Shown one piece after another: positions 34,080 through 45,897 of a stretch of 64,000 nucleotides of DNA. The translations under genes were made by a program, and so were the position numbers. This DNA comes from Apricaphanius iberus (lineage: Eukaryota > Chordata > Actinopteri > Cyprinodontiformes > Aphaniidae). The DNA is taken from NCBI GenBank assembly GCA_028564705.1, contig JAPXFQ010000127.1:2356001-2420000 (forward strand). The letters are read 5' to 3'. Within the stretch, counting starts at the first letter, position 1. Each line of letters begins with the position of its first letter. The notes below the pieces were generated by a model. It had not been told where the DNA came from and did no database searches. It saw only the letters and a list, made by a program, of their open reading frames with translations.

Positions 34080-34308
34080 CGTAACTTGAGTTATCTAACC
34101 AATTTTAACCAACCCACACGTTTTATGTCCTAACCTTAAGGTCACAGAAGGATAAATACTGTATACTTTATTTTAAATGCCTAAACCAAAAACCAAATTT
34201 GAAGAGGTTTTAAACACCAAACGGAAAAGTATGTTTCAGTAGATAGAGAGGGCACAGTCTGACGGCATTTAATCGGAGTGATAACCGCTAATAACGGCCA
34301 TTTAATGG

Positions 34309-35440
34309 GATGATCACATCCCAAACGGGTGCAGGAATAGAATCAAAAAGGGATCAAGGAGTTTAAATCTGCTAGCAATGCTCAAAATGGCCTCCTTTTT
34401 ACTCCACAGACCAACTGGGAGAGTGAATGGTAATGGAGTTCAGAGGCTTCTGCCATTATCGCACCGGCTCTGAGATAAACTGTACTAACCAGACCAAAAA
34501 GCAGCACATCTTTCAGTGGCTTTTTCTGGGTTCATTTTTCCCCCCCGAAGATGTCAAACTATGGATTCTGGGCACACCATCGGCCAAGAGCTATGCCCTA
34601 TATCACCAGAACAGGTAAACACAGCCTAGGTCAGCCGAGTTCTGGTTGCCATGGGAGGCGATTGCCTGTCTAGAGTGTGTGGTGTCCTTGGGGGGTTTCC
34701 CCTCCTCAGAGATGCGTATGTCTTGCTGCTGGGGTCAGGTACAGTTGCCTGGCTAAAGGGACGATCAGGCCTCAGAATCGGCACTGTCACTTGGGGGATG
34801 TGGCTGCTGTGCTGGGTAGGGATTCTGTTGCAGTTTCACTTACAATGCCTATTTGGCCCTGTGGTTGTTGATGCTCTTCTACTCTGCAGAACTACCACTT
34901 TGTGGACACATGGCCATCCTGTTGGGGTGCTAGGTGTCTGTCTTCCCAGACTGCTCAATCACTTTGGGGAGATGATGCTGCATACTCTGTGCAACGCTTT
35001 AGTGCTATGTGTTGTAGGATTCATACCCTTCTCATCCTTTTAACAACTTTGTACCTCCAGGTGACATATTCACATACATACTGTACATTATTTAATTTAA
35101 CCTTTATTTTATCAAGTAAAATCCCATTGAGATTCAGAATTATTTTGGTAAATGAACATAGCCAATGCATTAAAACATTGTCAATAACTAAATCTGAAAA
35201 GTTAGGATATTATGAATGATGTTTTGATATTTCCTTACATAGATGGAGAAGGGAGTAGTGTCAGCGCTGTCAGCAGCACAAGTGCTGCAAGAGCTCTTGC
35301 GGCTACAGCACTGGTGGACAGCAGTAGTGCGGAATTTAGAGCAGGAAGCTTCATGTACAATTTAAGTTCAAACCAAACACAACGGCAATGCTTTTATGAT
35401 GATGGTGTAATATATTTTATTTGATCTACTCAGGGCCGAT
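34309..35440. other. Gene-free stretch with an unexplained GC-richer block
   Basis: The block from about 34400 to 35045 is richer in G+C than its neighbours and has overlapping plus-strand frames (130 codons at 34651-35043). The translation is hydrophobic and repetitive with no recognised domain. A forgotten transposon interior is likelier than a gene. Confidence 0.35.
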
Positions 35441-36587
35441 GATAGCCATTTGGGTGCCCTAAGAACAAATGTGTTGTGGTCCCCCTCCTGACACAAAAAC
35501 TTTAAGTTACATCTGCCAAAATGTCAGATCTGGGAATGTCTCAGACACAAACATTTTTTTATGAAGGATGTATTCCATTTAATAGCTGGTTTATAGCACA
35601 TATTTGTTTTAGATGTTTAATGTTGTTTACTGAACATGTAGGTTTTCCGATTTTTGCTTATTACCATCTTTAGTCCAAATAATCTTCTTTAAATGCAGAT
35701 GTTAACTATTGATTGCATCCTAGATTTGCCGCTAATGATTATAGTGTAGTCCATAAATCAGTCCAATCTTTAAATGAGTTGTTGATTAGTCATTAATTTT
35801 AATCCAGCCCTTCTTTTTGTAGCAGCTCCTTCTGCTCTGAATTTATTGGGTTGCTACCTCATTACAGACTGCCACAATTTAAAATCAGACTTTGAATGTA
35901 AATTTGACAAGTCAAAGTCAAAAATCTAGAACCCTTTAGATTAGGTCACCACCACTGAATACTTGGGTTTTTTGAAATATGATCGGTCTCTGTGAGTTAC
36001 ATATGCATGCTGCACAAGAAAATCATCTCCAACTGCCATTGCCTGAAATAGCCCCAGAAAGAAAATAGACAGCAAACACAAGCAGGTCAGAAAAAGCCAA
36101 TCTACGTCACAGGAAAAATAAATATTAGTGCCTGGTCTTGCCCACCCTGGCTTGCGACCGCCCACAGGAAGGTGGTGTTGATTTCGTGACCAGGAGAGAG
36201 CAGAATGTGTCTCTGCAAGTAGAAAATAACCATAAAAAACCAAACGCTACACATGTGCCCACAGATAGTTTTTACTGTTTCTCTCCTGACAATTTAATAT
36301 TTACATTCTGCCCTAATAACCTGTACTTAAATTTCATCTATTACTACACTGGTAACAGTGCAGCCTGCACATTTAAAGGTTTCATTAAACTCATTTTTTT
36401 CAATCAATTTGCTGGGGTCCCTAGTTTGAATTAATACATTGTGAGACATTTTCTGTTGAAAATGTTCTCTCGCTCCTTTTTCAGGAGGTTGCAGTTTATC
36501 AGTGGACTTGGTGGGGGGAAATAGTTAGACAATTTCACTCAACCTTACAACCCCTTGGGGCGATCGGTTATGTGCCAGTCTTTAGAA
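35441..36587. other. Gene-free stretch
   Basis: Nothing supported. 35435-35510 has a faint MITE-end look (GGGTGCCCTAAG) without a partner. Confidence 0.4.
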
Positions 36588-36676
36588 CAGGGGTCTCCAG
36601 TCCTCAAGTGGCAGTGCCCTACCAGTTTTAGATGTGTCTCTGCTCCAACACAGCTGATTCAAATGTCCAACTTCCT

Positions 36677-37203
36677 CCCTGCATCCGAAAACCCCTACTA
36701 CAACTACTACACAGTAGGTGAAAAACAGTATGTGAGCAATGCAGTAGATCTGAATCTCCAGTATGGATTGGAGTAGTAGGCATAAAGTTCCCAGATGTGT
36801 ACTACCGCCACAGTAAGCAGCCGTTGCATGCTACGCTATCCCACAATGCAGCAGGAGCCCCAAAATCGTAGAAGAGCTACCTCAGCTACCGAGGAACTAT
36901 CAACCATTGACACCGCTGTAAATTCGTCATACAAATGTAAAAGTGAAGCGATGTTACTGATTAGTTTAATTGTTTTTTCACAAGTGATTAAACATTTAAG
37001 TTGATAAGTTAATGTTAACGGGATCACAGGCGACGTAACGTAACGTAACGTAACGTAACGTAACCATCCGGTAAAATGGTGGACCAGTACATCTGATTTC
37101 ATGCCTACTACTCGCTTGTTTGCTACGCAGTATGTACTACATCAACGGGCAAGTAGTAGCTACTATGTAGCATGTAGTAAATACTAAGGATTCAGATGCA
37201 GGG
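36677..37203. mobile_element. TIR element (CCCTGCATCYGAA ends) inside another MITE
   Basis: The left end CCCTGCATCCGAA matches the complement of the right end TTCAGATGCAGGG at all but one base. Sub-terminal ACTACTACACAGTA and TACTATGTAGCATGTAGTA are also partly inverted, as in the fish 'AGTATGTACTA' MITEs. The precise cut point inside the outer element is uncertain. Confidence 0.6.
37034..37063. repeat. (CGTAA)6 pentanucleotide repeat
   Basis: Six perfect CGTAA units inside the nested MITE; CpG-containing and so unusual in a methylated genome. Confidence 0.9.
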
Positions 37204-37587
37204 CATTTATGCAGAGGCCTGCTAATGAGCAGTTTTTTAGCCTTTGTGTTGAACCAGGGAAATAACTAAAACCTGCAGGTTACTGGGCGTTGAGGCCTGG
37301 ATTTGTAGATCCCTTCTGTAAAAGCTACAGGAGAGGAGAGCTGTGTTGTTCCATAAAGTGTGTAGAAATGTATTAACCCTTAAGTCCTGTTTAATAAACC
37401 AGTGGACAGAGTGTATTAGTAGTAATCTAGTAGTAATCTGCCTTACACTAGTTTGTGTGCTATTCCTTTATTCATAATGTAAAATATTTTGAATACTAAC
37501 GCAGAATGCTATTTCGAGGCTTTGCTATATTTTGTTGTACAAAGCTCTGTTTGATGAGCCATTTGCCATGACCGACACCACTTTGTT

Positions 37588-40500
37588 CCATCCATCCATC
37601 ATCTTCCGCTTATCCGGGGTCGGGTCACGGGGGCAGTAGCCTAAGCAGAGAGGCCCAGACTTCCCTCTCCCCAGCTACTTGGGCCAGCTCCTTGGGAGGA
37701 ATCCCGAGGCGTTCCCAGGCCAGCTGGGAGACATTGTCCCTCCATGGGGGTCCTGGGTCTTCCCCTGGGTCTCCTCCCGGTGGGATGTGCCCAGAACACC
37801 TCACCAGGGAGGCGTCCAGGAGGCATCCTGACCAGATGCCCGAGCCAGCTCAACTGGCTCCTCTCGATGTGGAGGAGCAGCGGCTCTACTCTGAGCCCCC
37901 TCCAGATGACCGAGGGAGATCTAAGGGAGAGCCCAGCCACCCTACGGAGGAAACTCATTTCAGCCGCCTGTATCCGCGAACTCGTTCTTTCGGTCACCAC
38001 CCAGCGTTCGTGACCATAGATGAGGGTAGGAACTTAGATCGACCGGTAAATTGAGAGCTTTGCCTTTCGGCTCAGCTCTCTCTTCACCACGACAGACCGG
38101 TACAGCGCCCACATAACTGCAGACGCCTTACCAATCCGTCCATCGATCTCCCGCTGCATTTTTCCCTCATTCGTGAACAAGACCCCCAGATACCTAAACT
38201 CCCCAACTTGAGTAAGGACCTCATCCCCGACCCGGAGAAGGCACTCTACCCTTTTTTTTCCGGCTCAAGACCTTGGTCTCGGCTTTGGAGGTGCTTATCC
38301 TCAGGGTATAGGGCAACCTTGGTGGAGTCCAGCTCTCACTGGAAATGAGTCCGACTTACTGCCGGCAATGCGAACCAGACTCTGACACCTTTCATATAGG
38401 GACCTAACAGCCCGTATCAAAGGGCCTGGTACCCCATACTCCTGGAGTACCCCCCACAGGACACCCCGAGGGACACGGTCGAACGCCTTCTCCAAGTCCA
38501 CAAAGCACATGTAGACCGGTTGGGCGAACTCCCACGCACCCTCCAGGACCCTGCCGAGGGTGTAGAGCTGGTCCAGTGTTCCACGGCCAGGACGAAAACC
38601 GCATTGTTCCTCCTGAATCCGAGGTTCGACTATCCGTCGGACCCTCCTCTCCAGAACCCCCGAATAGACCTTACCAGGGAGGCTCAGAAGTGTGATCCCC
38701 CTATAGTTGGAACACACTCTGTGGTCCCCCTTTTTAAAGAGGGGGACCACCACCCCGGTCTACCAATCCAAGGGAACTGCCCCCGATGTCCACGCAATAT
38801 TGCAGATCCGCGTCAACCAACACAGCCCTACAACATCCAGAGCCTTGAGGAACTCCGGCCGAATCTCATCCACCCCCGGTGCCTTGCCACCAAGGAGCTT
38901 TTTAACAACCTCGGTGACTTCTGCACCAAAGATTGGAGAGCCTGTCCCAGAGTCCTCAGACTCTGCTTCCAAACAGGAAGGCGTGTCGGTGGGATTGAGG
39001 AGGTCTTCGAAGTATTCCATCCCCCAACCCAAAACGTCCCGCGTTGAGGTCAGCGGCACAGCGCACCCACTATAAACAGTGTCGGTGGCAGACCGCTTCC
39101 CCCCCTGAGACGCCGGATGGTGGACCAGAGTCGCTTTGAAGCCATATGAAGTCGTTCTCCATGGTCTCTCCAAACTCCTCCCACGCCCGAGTTATTGCCT
39201 CAGCGACCATCCGAGCCGCACTCCGCTTGGCCTGCCGGTAACTATCAGCTGCTTCCGGAGTCCCACAGGCCAAAAAGGCCCGATAGGACTCCTTCTTCAG
39301 CTTGACAGCATCCCTCACCGCTGGTGTCCACCATCGGGTTCGAGGGTTGCCGCCACGACAGGCACCGACTACCTTACGGCCACAACTACGGTCAGCCGCT
39401 TCGATAATGGAGGCACGGAACATGGCCCATTCAGACTCAATGTCCCCCGCCTCCCCCGGGACGTGTTTGAAGTTCTGCCGGAGGTGAGAGTTGAAACCCC
39501 TTCTGACAGGAGACTACGCCAGACGTTCCCAGCAGACCCTCACAACACGTTTGGGCCTGCCAGGTCTGTCCGGCGTCCTCCCCCACCACCGGAGCTGACT
39601 CACCACCAGGTAGTGGTCGGTGGATAGCTCCTACCCTCTCTTCACCCGAGTGTCCAAAACATGCGGCCGCAGGTCCGATGAAACGACAACCAGGTCGATC
39701 ATCGAGCTGCGGCCTAGGGTGTCCTGGTGCCAAGTGCACACATGAACACCCTTATGCTTGAACATGGTGTTCGTTATGGACAATCCATGACGAGCACAGA
39801 AGTCCAACAACAAAACACCGCTCGGGTTCAGATCGGGGGGGCCATACCGCCCAACCACGCCTCTCCAGGTCTCACTGTCACTGCCCACGTGAGCGTTGAA
39901 ATCCCCCAGCAGAATGAGGGAGTCCCCAGAAGGAGCACTCTCCAGCACCCCCTCCAAGGACTCCAAGAAGGGTGGGTAATCTGAGCTACCGTTTGGTGCA
40001 TAAGCACAAACAATAGTCAGAACCCGTCCCCCCACCCGTAGGCGGAGGGAGGCTACCCTCTCATTCACCGGGGTAAACCCCAACGTATAGGCGCCGAGAT
40101 GGGGGGCAACAAGTATGCCCACCCCAGCTCGGCGCCTCTCACCGGGGGCAACGCCAGAGTGGAAGAGAGTCCAACCCCTCTCGAGGAGACGGGTTCCAGA
40201 GCCAGAGCCATGCGTCGAGGCAAGGCCGACGATGTCCAGTCGGAACCTTTCAACCTCGCACACCAGCTCCGGCTCCTTCCCCACCAGAGAGGTGACGTTC
40301 CACGTCCCAAGAGCCAGCTTCTGCAGCCGAGGATCGGACCGCCAAGGTCCCCGCCTTCGGCCACCGCCCATCTTGCATTGCACCCGACCCCTATGGCCCC
40401 TCCCACAGGTGGTGAGCTCATGGGAAGGGGGGCCCATGTTTCCTCTTCGGGCTAAGCCCGGCCGGGCCCCATAGGTAAAGGCCCGGCTACCAGGCGCTCG

Positions 40501-40714
40501 CCAACGTGCCCCACCTCCAGGCTGGCTCCAGAGTGGGGCCCCGGTGACCTGCGTCCGGGCCAAGGAACACTTTGCACTTTGTCTGATCCCTCACCTAGGA
40601 CCAGTTTGCCATGGGTGACCCTACCAGCAGCATAAAGCCCCAGACCACATAGCTCCTAGGATCATTGGGACATTCAAACCCCTCCACCGCGTTAAGGTGG
40701 CAGCCCAAGGAGGG
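37588..40714 (-). mobile_element. Nearly full-length APE-type LINE, dead, 10-bp target duplication
   Basis: A 3.1-kb GC-rich block on the minus strand ends in a GGATGGATGG tail at 37588-37600 and begins near 40714. It is flanked by CCACTTTGTT at 37578-37587 and 40715-40724. The duplication plus a 5' leader of about 150 bases before the protein argues that the 5' end is complete, which is uncommon for LINE copies. The coding region has an apurinic-type endonuclease, a linker with RWWTP and KLLGGKAPGVDEI, a reverse transcriptase and a C-terminal GRRPRGRP region. Clade (I/Nimb-like versus RTE-like) is not settled. Confidence 0.88.
37641..40563 (-). pseudogene. LINE endonuclease/reverse transcriptase polyprotein, broken
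   Basis: The endonuclease (40563-39631, 310 codons) carries GTWNV (~86-90), GDFNAHVG (~220-227) and [11 protein letters not shown], then meets a stop at 39631-39633 directly before the ELSTDH block that continues in the same frame. The linker follows in that frame to about 39070, then a frame change, a second stop at 38760-38762, and reverse-transcriptase blocks GFRPGRGTLDQL, DLEKAFDRVPRG and HQGCP. At about 38300 the sequence jumps to the part after the polymerase active site, so the xxDD motif and flanks are missing. Further stops and shifts follow before SQLSWLGHLVRMP near 37870. It is non-functional as a polymerase. Confidence 0.88.
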
Positions 40715-40724
40715 CCACTTTGTT

Positions 40725-41325
40725 TCCGTTCAGAAATAAATTGCCTACGACCAGCCAGAAAATGTCTTGTCTTCCATTAACAACAACATGACGCAAACTC
40801 AAGAGGTTTATTTTGGTAGACATATAATATAGCAGAGTAAACCAGACACCAGTTACATTTCAAAAAAGGTATACAGTAATAAAAGGATTTCATTATTCAT
40901 ATTATGTACCATATTTTATTTTCTATGTAGTTGACCATATTCTACAATTTGGAATGACTTGTTGCAACTTAAAACTTTTGTTTTAGTAAGTTAGTTTTAG
41001 CCTATCAGCTAATCTCCTCATTAAACTGGATGGTCCTGGATGGTTAAATCTGTTGTCACAATTAGTGTTTAATCTCTAACCTGTTCCCTTACTGACAAAC
41101 ATGTCAGTTGTTTTAGAGCACTTTTCTGCATCTGCTGTCGGCGCTTTTTTTCCTTTTTAAGTCTCTCACTGTAAGCTTCACCTTTCCAATGGGCCTCTCA
41201 ATCTGGCTCCATTTTGCCCCTCTAGAGCTAAAAGTGCAGAAGGGTGGGGGGAAGGGGGCTCATCGGCATTACTCTGACAGACAACATCACACAAAAAAGA
41301 GAGCGGGGGGTGTGTTTGTGTCTAA
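40725..41325. other. Gene-free stretch
   Basis: No gene or clear repeat ends seen. Confidence 0.45.
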
Positions 41326-41988
41326 AACCTAGTTTATGCTTCTGCGTTTTGACGGAGACGGATTGACGCAACACCATTATATGTCAACGCAATGGCTCTC
41401 CGTCACCTACACAAGGACGCACAGAGTATAGGCCCAAATTTGAACTATCCGTCGACGGAGAGCGTATGCATCTGATTGGTTGGTTTGAGCAACAACCAGA
41501 GATCACTTCACCAGAACGGGGCTCTATAGTTGCTTTAATCAGTAGTTATTGCAGCGTTTCGCCACTATATGCTTTATATTGAAAGGATAACTTATCTAAA
41601 TTGTTCCTTTGGCAATTTTGAACGCAAGGAGGTGTAGGAAAACAAAAAAAAGCGTGCTGTGTTTGTTTCCATACGTTTCTAGAGGATTCAATGAGCTGCA
41701 CTTCTAATAAAAAGCTTTAGATCTTAACTAAAACGTACTTTCTGTCGTTCATTGCTCCTCGAGGAAGAAATGTGTTCACAAGCCTAGAAAAAGACAGAAA
41801 CGGCGCTGTGTAGGCAGTAGGCAGGGACGCGATGAAGACTTAGCACCCCTTGCTGTCCTGGTCGAGCAACGCTGAAAAAAACAATAGAGAATTGAGTGGA
41901 AGAGCAGAGTACTATAAACAGCAAAGGTCTCCGTCAATACGTCTGCGTCTGGGTGCAAATTTGCGGTCGGAGAAGCATAAACTAGGCT
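41326..41988. mobile_element. TAA-flanked MITE, copy 2, uninterrupted
   Basis: A 663-bp element with inverted ends AACCTAGTTTATGCTTCTGCG and GAGAAGCATAAACTAGGCT, flanked by TAA at 41323-41325 and 41989-41991. No transposase frame. It is the same family as 27364-28616 and supplies the empty-site reference for the LINE inserted there. Confidence 0.85.
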
Positions 41989-42398
41989 TAATCTTGCTCC
42001 GTCTGTGTAGGCTCTAGTGGGAAAGATGCCCTAATGAGCTGCACAACAGATTGTTTATTTAAAAATCAAGCACGAACTGACCTGCACTAATTGCCGAGTA
42101 GACCATTTCTACAGCATGCCACCGAAAAATTTCCCGGTGCTCCCGATGGCCATTGTGCCACGTGAAATGAAATTCAAACTAGGATAAAATACCAGACACT
42201 ATTAACTGAATATTGCAGCATCCTTTATGTCATAAGTAAGCGAGTGTAATACTGATAACATTTCTAAAGTAACTAGACCAAGCATTTATGACAGTGACTT
42301 TTTAAATTTAATTATCAAGTATCAGATTTGGATTCTGTGTCTGTAAATGCCTAAACTCAAGGACCTCTGATCAGTATCGAGGACAATAAACCTGATCA

Positions 42399-42930
42399 GG
42401 GGTCTTATTTATAAAACTTTGAGTAGAATCACACCAAATTTAGTTATGCAAAGAAATTTTCGTACAGCTGTGCACCATTTCCACTTTATGAATCACACGC
42501 AGTTCAAATGTTCTCATGTGAATTTTTATCATATCGCACCTCCTACACACCCACTTTCTGCTATGAATGGTCATTGGAAAGGGCCTTGTGAAGATTCTGC
42601 ATAGACTTAAGTAAGCTGATATGAGCCGTTTCATGGGTAGTCAGCCTAACCACGGCAACCAAGAGGCAGAGAAAGCGCAATTCCGCAAAAACTAAAACTG
42701 AGGTGTTTATGTGTGACTTAAGTGTATGTAAAAACACTTCATTTCTAAGCTGCCAGTGTCTTCTGGGTTCAAAATGTGCATAGGTTAAGCAAAGTCCTTA
42801 GTGCACTTAAAATTATACAAATTTTTCTGTCAATTTTCTTTTCTATAAATCAAAAACTTTCCATGGAAAGTGTTTTACACAATTTTCAGACCGTGCTTTG
42901 AGCGTAAGAAAGCTTTATAAATGAGACCCC
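42399..42930. mobile_element. MITE with GGGGTCTTATTTATAAA ends
   Basis: The left end GGGGTCTTATTTATAAAACT is inverted at the right end as AGCTTTATAAATGAGACCCC. Interior is about 530 bp of AT-rich sequence without a transposase. The target duplication is not obvious. Confidence 0.75.
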
Positions 42931-43812
42931 AGATGTTTTTTTTCCACATTTTTTATTCCAGTGACTGTAAAATGTTTACTTTGCAACATTTACCAAGAAA
43001 GACAATGCAAATTATTTAAATAATAGAAAGTGTCAGGAATGTTTAGGTAAAGTGTTAATTATCCAGATAACTTCAGTAAATTGAGATTTTCCCATGTTTT
43101 CTAAAGGTTTAAATTATTTAACTGCTGTCTTTTCATTTGATTTTTTTTGTATCTCTTTGCAGCTTTAGTTTTAGATTGCTTCTCTGAGCTGAGCTGTCTT
43201 TTGTCTGGGCTTCTAATGAAAATGGGAAGAAAAACAAATGGTAACTTTAAAATATAATTGAGTCATTTTTCAGCATCTGCAAAAGAGAGAACTGTAATAA
43301 ACTATAGATCACTGTATTTCTCAGTTATTTTAGTCACTTCACAGATGAATAAAATACAACACACACCCACACATACTTATAAAGAAACATTTCTACTCAT
43401 TAAAGCTCTGAAGTGCTCAGCGTAAAGAGGACAAACTCTCTTGGGCATAGCATAAGTTAAAGCATTCGCAAAGTCTCTAAAATATTTTAAAAGTTTGATT
43501 GTATTGATGTAACAATAATTTCCAAACAAAATGATTGATTCAGTATCATGGAAGTGTTGAAAACTGGGTTGTCATTCTGCTTCTGGCACGTTCTGCAGGT
43601 TATTTAGCATGCTCCTGCAGGCTTGCTGTGAGGTAAAAATTGCCACCACGGAACGCTGGCTCAACTGACGGCTGCTATTAGAGATCAACGTTCCAGTGAG
43701 TGGGCACTGAGAATGGACACAGAATAATGTATGAAGAGTTACCTAGACTCACGTAAAAGTTCTGCAGATTTATATTGTGTATAATGAATGTGCAATAGAA
43801 GATTTGAAGTAG
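42931..43812. other. Gene-free stretch
   Basis: Nothing supported. 43560-43720 is unique, less AT-rich sequence. Confidence 0.45.
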
Positions 43813-43921
<109 letters not shown>

Positions 43922-44128
43922 GATGATAGAGGTCTTTAATTATCATCTTAGATGCAGTTTAACTGTGAGATAGAATGTAAAAAACAAATCTAGGAAATCA
44001 CATTTTTGTGATTTTTAAAGAAATCATTTTGTAACAATAGTACTGTTAGTAACAAACTATGTCATCATGGATTGAAATCCTGTTGAAAGGTCCCTCTGCT
44101 TAAACCAGCACATGTCCGAATCCATTTA

Positions 44129-44998
44129 CTTTAAAGGAGGATGAGGCAGAATTAATAAATAAACCTCACAAGAGATGCAGCTAGTGCTGTAAGTAACTGC
44201 AGCGACCAACACGGGAGCGTGCACAAACTCTTAAGCCATGTTCACACTGGCCAGTTTGTCCAGGCAGCAAAAGGTGCAAATGGACAAAAGTTGATCCTTT
44301 AAAATTAAGACAGCTACTTCCACATTTTGTCAAAAGGCAAGTGGGGATTTCTTTGTTGTTTCTCTGTTCTTTCTGCACTTTCCATCCTTCTGCTCTGCTC
44401 TTCCTCGTCTCTTTCTCCTTTCTCCTCTAACTGACATATGTGGTATACTTGCCCAAATCAGGTTTGGCTAGCCTTAATTGACATAAAAAAGTTAAAAGAA
44501 ATTATTTAACTGCTTACCTGGCACTCCAGTATCCACCGATATATACCGCCGGCATCTGATCTTGTCTCCCCCACCATGCAGCTCATGATCGCGTATCCAA
44601 TATCTGGGCGCCGGTTTGGCTTTTAGCATATTTTGCTTTTGACTCATGCTGCTGATAAAACGTGCTGCTTCTTAATGTAACTTTCAGTGTGCTTTGAGTT
44701 TCCAAATTGCGTGAATGAATTGCAAGTACCAACTGTCTTCTTCCTGTTTGAAGCTGAGCAGCCGTGAACCTGCAATCAGCGGACACTCACGACACCCCCT
44801 AGCAAAGCACGCAAATGTTCGGGCACAAACTGAAAAAAAATTATTTTAATGAACACAGCCTGTTCAACAAAATGTGATGATACATGCCTGGGCTCATTCT
44901 TTTTGATTTAAAATGCTTCATCACCCAATACTATGAAAAAAAAAAACGGTGAATGCATGTTTACTTTGCAACAAATCATGCCTCATGCTCCTTTAAAG
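44129..44998. mobile_element. Non-autonomous DNA element with CTTTAAAGGAGSATGAGGCA ends
   Basis: The 20-bp ends at 44129-44148 and 44979-44998 are inverted repeats with one mismatch. The ~870-bp interior has no transposase. The start resembles the one-sided relic at 18891. The target duplication is ambiguous because TTTAAA is self-complementary. Confidence 0.75.
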
Positions 44999-45065
44999 AT
45001 TGCCAGAGACCATCTGGATGATCCATAGGAAGATTTGGAGAATGTCATGCGGTTAGACATGCTAC

Positions 45066-45407
45066 ATGGTGGCACTGTGGGTAGCACTGTTGCCTTGCAG
45101 CATGCAGGTTCTATGTTTGTAACCTGGCCCAGAGATCTTTGATCTCTGAATGGAGTTTGCATGTTCTTCCTGTGCATGTGTGGGTTCCCTCTGGGTACTC
45201 CAGATTCCTCCCACAGTCTGAAAACCTGAATGTTAGGTTATTTGCTCTCTCTAAATTTTCCTTAGGTGTGAGTATGTGCGTGCATGTTTGTTTGTCCTGT
45301 GAAGGACTGGTGACGTCTTCGAGTTGTACCCCGCCTCTTGACTGTTGACAGATTAGATAGACACCAGCCCCCCCGCGACCCCTCGAAGATAAGAAAATGG
45401 ATGGACG
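45066..45407 (+). repeat. Long copy of the GGATGGA-tailed retroposon family (tRNA-like head)
   Basis: GGTGGCACTGTGGGTAGCACTG head, then GGAGTTTGCATGTTCTTCC, GGGTACTCCAGATTCCTCCC, ACAGTCTGAAAACCTGAATG, a GTCCTGTGAAGGACTGGTGACG block, CACCAGCCCCCCCGCGACCC and the tail AAAATGGATGGA. The head resembles tRNA-type pol III A and B boxes in degraded form. The longest of the copies in this window; strongly diverged. Confidence 0.7.
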
Positions 45408-45414
45408 CCAGGCA

Positions 45415-45897
45415 TGTGGTCGGTTGAGACCAAAATAGAACTCTTTGATATAAACGCCACTCTCTAGTTTGGAGGGGTAAGTATGTTGAGTTGCATCCCA
45501 ACAACACCATACCCACTGTAAAGCTTTGGGGTGGTAACATTATGCTTTGCGTCTGGATCTTCCAGCATGACAATGATCCCAAAAACACTGACTAACTAAG
45601 GATTTGTTACATGAAAAGCATTTCAATGAACTGGAGTGGCCTAGCAAGTCTCCAGACCTCAATCCAATACAACATTTGTGGAGGGTGTTGAAGATCAAAA
45701 ATCAAAGCTCCAGAGAAGATCTGCATGGAAGAATGGTCCAAAATACCATCTGTTTTATAATACAGAGGGACCAATGGAGAGGCACTGAATCCAAGTTGCT
45801 TGAGGTTCAGTTTGACAGTCAATCAGTGATGATTTGGAAGCAATATCATCTGCTGGTACTGGTCAGCAAGATGTGCCATGGCATGTGTCCCTCCTGA
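45415..45897 (+). pseudogene. Tc1-like transposase C-terminal relic
   Basis: The plus strand encodes [11 protein letters not shown] (about 45561-45593) and then, in the open frame from 45604, [21 protein letters not shown]: the second catalytic-D block and the DLNPIE-type third block of Tc1 transposases, with E changed to Q. Upstream GGTCGGTTGAGACCAAAATA fits the preceding core. Stops and shifts separate the blocks. From about 45765 on, the sequence departs from Tc1 and looks like another repeat joined to it. Confidence 0.75.

Larger units (their letters stand above)
33700..34308. mobile_element. Fold-back/MITE with ~70-bp inverted repeats, host to two nested retroposons
   Basis: Left arm 33700-33770 and right arm 34240-34308 are inverted copies, both holding AGAGAGGGCACAGTCTGAC, GGAGTGATAACCGCTAATAA and the palindromic end CCATT(T/A)AATGG. 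Arms agree at most positions by eye. No clear target duplication lies outside them. Inside are a LINE 3' tail (33842-33945) and, within that region, a GGATGGA-tailed retroposon (33959-34079). Confidence 0.75.
36588..37318. mobile_element. Palindromic MITE interrupted by a second MITE
   Basis: Left part CAGGGGTCTCCAGTCCTCAAG...TCTCTGCTCCAACACAGCTG and right part CAGAGGCCTGCTAATGAGCAG...TAAAACCTGCAGGT...TGAGGCCTGGATTTG are the two halves of the family also seen at 7268-7452. They are separated by about 530 bp of another TIR element at 36677-37203. Confidence 0.65.

Noticed and set aside
34651..35043. 130-codon plus-strand ORF as a gene
   Set aside because: Hydrophobic, repetitive translation, no recognised domain, no Kozak or splice support, and another frame is open over the same stretch.
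37034..37063. A CRISPR-like or telomere-like array
   Set aside because: Pentanucleotide units without spacers, not the vertebrate TTAGGG unit, and located inside a MITE.
39437..39739. 100-codon minus-strand ORF and plus-strand ORFs at 38520-40474
   Set aside because: Out-of-frame shadows of the GC-rich LINE coding region.
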